Assembly (NCBI RefSeq): GCF_009604455.1
Contig: NZ_WEGL01000005.1
Span: 434,001 to 498,000, forward strand
Length of the DNA stretch: 64,000 nt
Origin: Streptomyces sp. RB17
Lineage (GTDB): Bacteria > Actinomycetota > Actinomycetes > Streptomycetales > Streptomycetaceae
Direction: 5' to 3'
Below, in pieces: positions 62,165 to 64,000 of the stretch. The notes under the pieces are model-generated. The model searched no databases, was not told where the DNA came from, and saw only the letters and a program-made list of their open reading frames with translations. The position numbers and the translations under genes were made by a program. The first letter of the stretch is position 1, and every line of letters begins with the position of its first letter.

Positions 62165-63306
62165 AGATCGCCCGCATCGAAACGTTCCTGGTTCCGCCGC
62201 GCTGGCTGTTCTGCCGGATCGAGACCGACGACGGCGTGGTCGGCTGGGGCGAACCCGTCGTCGAGGGACGCGCGGAGGTGGTCCGCGCAGCCGTCGACGT
62301 ACTCGCCGAACAGCTCCTCGGGCAGGACCCGCTGCGCATCCAGGACCACTGGCAGGTGCTCACCAAGGGCGGCTTCTACCGAGGCGGCCCCGTGCTGTCC
62401 AGCGCGGTCGCCGGCCTCGACCAGGCCCTGTGGGACATCGCCGGGAAGACCTACGGCGCCCCGGTGCACGCCCTGCTGGGCGGGCCCGTGCGTGAACGCG
62501 TCCGGGTCTACGCCTGGGTCGGCGGCGACGAGCCCGCCGAGCTGACCGACCAGATAGCGGCCCAGGTGGACGCCGGTTTCACGGCGGTGAAGATGAACGC
62601 CGCGGGAGCCACCTCACCGATCACGACCGCGGCCGAGACGGCGGCCGTCGTGGCCCGGGTGGCAGCCGCCCGCGAGGCGCTCGGCCCGCACCGGGACGTG
62701 GCGGTGGACTTCCACGGCCGCTTCACCGCCGCCGGAGCCCGCCGCGTCCTGGCCGAACTGGCCCCGCTGCACCCCCTGTTCGTGGAGGAGCCGGTCCTCC
62801 CCGAGCACGGTCACCTGCTGCCCGGTCTCGTCACCGCGAGCACGGTGCCGCTGGCGACCGGCGAACGCCTCTACTCCCGCAGCGACTTCCTGCCCGCCCT
62901 CACCGCCGGAGTCGCCATCGCCCAGCCCGACCTGTCCCACGCCGGAGGCATCTCCGAAGTCCACCGGATCGCCTCCCTCGCCGACACCTTCGGCGCCCAG
63001 CTGGCCCCGCACTGCCCCCTCGGCCCCATCGCACTGGCGGCCAGCCTCCAGATCGCCTTCGCCACCCCCAACTTCCTGATCCAGGAGCAGAGCCGCGGCA
63101 TCCACTACAACAAGGACGCCGACCTGCTGTCGTACGTCGTCGATCCCGAACCGTTCCGGTTCGTGGACGGCCACGCCCGCCGCAGCGACGTCCCCGGCCT
63201 CGGTGTCACCCTCGACGAGACGGCGGTGCGTGCCGCCGACCGCGGCGGGCACGCCTGGCGCAATCCCGTGTGGCGGCACCCCGACGGTTCGTTCGCGGAG
63301 TGGTGA
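62161..63306 (+). CDS. dgoD: D-galactonate dehydratase (enolase superfamily)
   Basis: A 381-residue dehydratase converting galactonate to 2-keto-3-deoxygalactonate. Metal ligands are Asp183, Glu209 and Glu235 (VAVDFHGR, FVEEPV, TGERLYSR), with catalytic His185 and His284 (LAPHCPLGP), in nearly the same numbering as E. coli DgoD. The N-terminus KIARIETFLVPPRWLFCRIETDDGVVGWGEP is typical. Its GTG start overlaps the GntR stop, and the next gene overlaps its stop. The kinase and aldolase that complete the pathway are not in the window. Confidence 0.93.
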   Translation: MKIARIETFLVPPRWLFCRIETDDGVVGWGEPVVEGRAEVVRAAVDVLAEQLLGQDPLRIQDHWQVLTKGGFYRGGPVLSSAVAGLDQALWDIAGKTYGAPVHALLGGPVRERVRVYAWVGGDEPAELTDQIAAQVDAGFTAVKMNAAGATSPITTAAETAAVVARVAAAREALGPHRDVAVDFHGRFTAAGARRVLAELAPLHPLFVEEPVLPEHGHLLPGLVTASTVPLATGERLYSRSDFLPALTAGVAIAQPDLSHAGGISEVHRIASLADTFGAQLAPHCPLGPIALAASLQIAFATPNFLIQEQSRGIHYNKDADLLSYVVDPEPFRFVDGHARRSDVPGLGVTLDETAVRAADRGGHAWRNPVWRHPDGSFAEW

Positions 63307-64000
63307 GCCGCATGCTCGACATCGTCACTGACCCCGCCCACGGCGGCCGCTGGACCTCTCTGCGCGCCGGCGGCCGCGAATGGCTCTGGCACCGCCACGC
63401 ACCGGAAAGGGACACGGCCGCACCCGGTGACGCGTTCGTCGACGCGGGCGGGCTCGAGGAGTGTCTGCCCACCGTCCGCGGCCGCCCCGACCACGGCGAC
63501 GCCTGGTCCCGCCCGTGGACCCGGGACGGCGACACCGACCGCCTCCACTGCGACTCCTTCACCCTGGCCCGCACCATCCGCGCCACACCCGACGGCGCCG
63601 AGGCCGACTACACGCTGACCGCCGAACCGGGCTTCCGCTTCCTCTGGGCGGCCCACGCCCTGCTCGACCTCTCCCAGGACGCGACCCTCCGCATGAGCGG
63701 CGGCGCGACCACCCGCCTCTTCCCGGAAGCCGCACCCCTGTTGCGGGAACAGTGGCCCGCCGGCGCCCCCTGGGTCGCGGGTGCCTGGCCCGCGCCCCGC
63801 GGGCTCGCCCTCGACCGGTTCGGCCCCGACGACGGCACCGCGGTCGGAGCCGTCGTCGACACGCACCTGTGCTGCGTGCACGACGGCCCCGACCGGCTGG
63901 TCCTGAGCCTGCGCGTGCACGAACAACCCCTGGCCGGAAGGGCCATGCCCAGGCAGCCCGTGTCGATCGCCCTGTGGCGCAACCTCGGCGGCTTCCCCCA
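63303..64000 (+). CDS. Galactose mutarotase-fold protein, C-terminal end cut by the window
   Basis: At least 232 codons remain open to the right edge. It begins either at the GTG overlapping the dgoD stop or at an ATG nine bases on (MLDIVTDPAHGGRWTSLRAG). The sequence GLEECLPTVRG, FLWAAHALLDLS and ALDRFGPDDG fits the aldose 1-epimerase / mutarotase-like superfamily. In this cluster it may act on galactose or its lactone. The usual active-site His can be matched only loosely, so the function is provisional. Confidence 0.65.
   Translation, partial: MSRMLDIVTDPAHGGRWTSLRAGGREWLWHRHAPERDTAAPGDAFVDAGGLEECLPTVRGRPDHGDAWSRPWTRDGDTDRLHCDSFTLARTIRATPDGAEADYTLTAEPGFRFLWAAHALLDLSQDATLRMSGGATTRLFPEAAPLLREQWPAGAPWVAGAWPAPRGLALDRFGPDDGTAVGAVVDTHLCCVHDGPDRLVLSLRVHEQPLAGRAMPRQPVSIALWRNLGGFP

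Noticed and set aside
1..64000. tRNA genes, CRISPR arrays, complete transposases or IS ends
   Set aside because: None was found by reading; the gene remnants are not flanked by recognisable insertion sequence ends.

Overview
The window is very GC-rich, with GC-rich third codon positions, frequent GTG starts, purine-rich GGAGG-type ribosome binding sites, lipoprotein and Tat signals, and families typical of actinomycetes: SpoIIE/PAS/HATPase regulators, an ECF sigma factor fusion, HxlR and TetR regulators, a LanC-like protein and DUF899 proteins. All of this points to a Streptomyces or close relative. Many broken gene remnants suggest an accessory part of the chromosome rather than the core.

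Layout. 1-4373: the start of a LacI repressor gene diverging from a ribose/fructose-type sugar ABC importer (binding protein, permease, ATPase) and an aldose 1-epimerase. 4.6-6.7 kb: two gene remnants flanking a quinone oxidoreductase-like enzyme. 6.8-9.7 kb: a TehA-like transporter and a zinc alcohol dehydrogenase, diverging from a TetR gene across a cluster of TGACCGGTCA sites. 10.1-16 kb: a large PAS-GAF-SpoIIE-like-HATPase regulator, a thioesterase, an HxlR repressor, and a divergent SDR plus DHA2 exporter pair with a perfect 13-bp dyad operator. 16-19.1 kb: a sulfur-modified-DNA restriction endonuclease gene with two in-frame stops, an intact SpoIIE phosphatase, and a patch of small remnants. 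19.3-27.5 kb: small stress or hypothetical genes, including an SRPBCC-ArsR-DUF2182-DUF899 run, two 5'-truncated LuxR genes lying head to head, a second DUF899 gene and a beta-lactamase-fold hydrolase. 27.6-30.6 kb: a one-protein ECF sigma / zinc-finger / membrane / CAP fusion and a LanC-like protein. 30.9-43.3 kb: small proteins, a secreted phosphoesterase, TetR, LysR, epimerase and MFS genes, and two more remnants. 43.7-50.3 kb: a 1358-residue exported GH2 glycosidase carrying two inserted discoidin-like modules, an aldo/keto reductase and an SDR. 50.5-52.8 kb: a paralog of the 10 kb SpoIIE-like regulator.

53.05-64 kb is the most coherent system: an alpha-galactoside utilisation cluster. It holds a secreted GH27 alpha-galactosidase with a lectin-like C-terminal region, an ABC importer (lipoprotein plus two permeases; no ATPase, so probably served by a shared MsiK-type ATPase elsewhere), a cytoplasmic GH36 alpha-galactosidase, an SDR suited to galactose oxidation, a GntR/FadR regulator, a galactonate dehydratase of the DgoD type and a mutarotase-fold protein cut by the window edge. 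Together they suggest uptake of alpha-galactosides and oxidative (De Ley-Doudoroff) galactose breakdown. A 21-bp AT-rich element ending in TTGAC is repeated, with one mismatch, upstream of the first two genes and is the likely shared promoter/operator.

No tRNA, rRNA, CRISPR array, complete insertion sequence or replication origin was seen. All functions are assigned by recognising motifs by eye; no database search was run.
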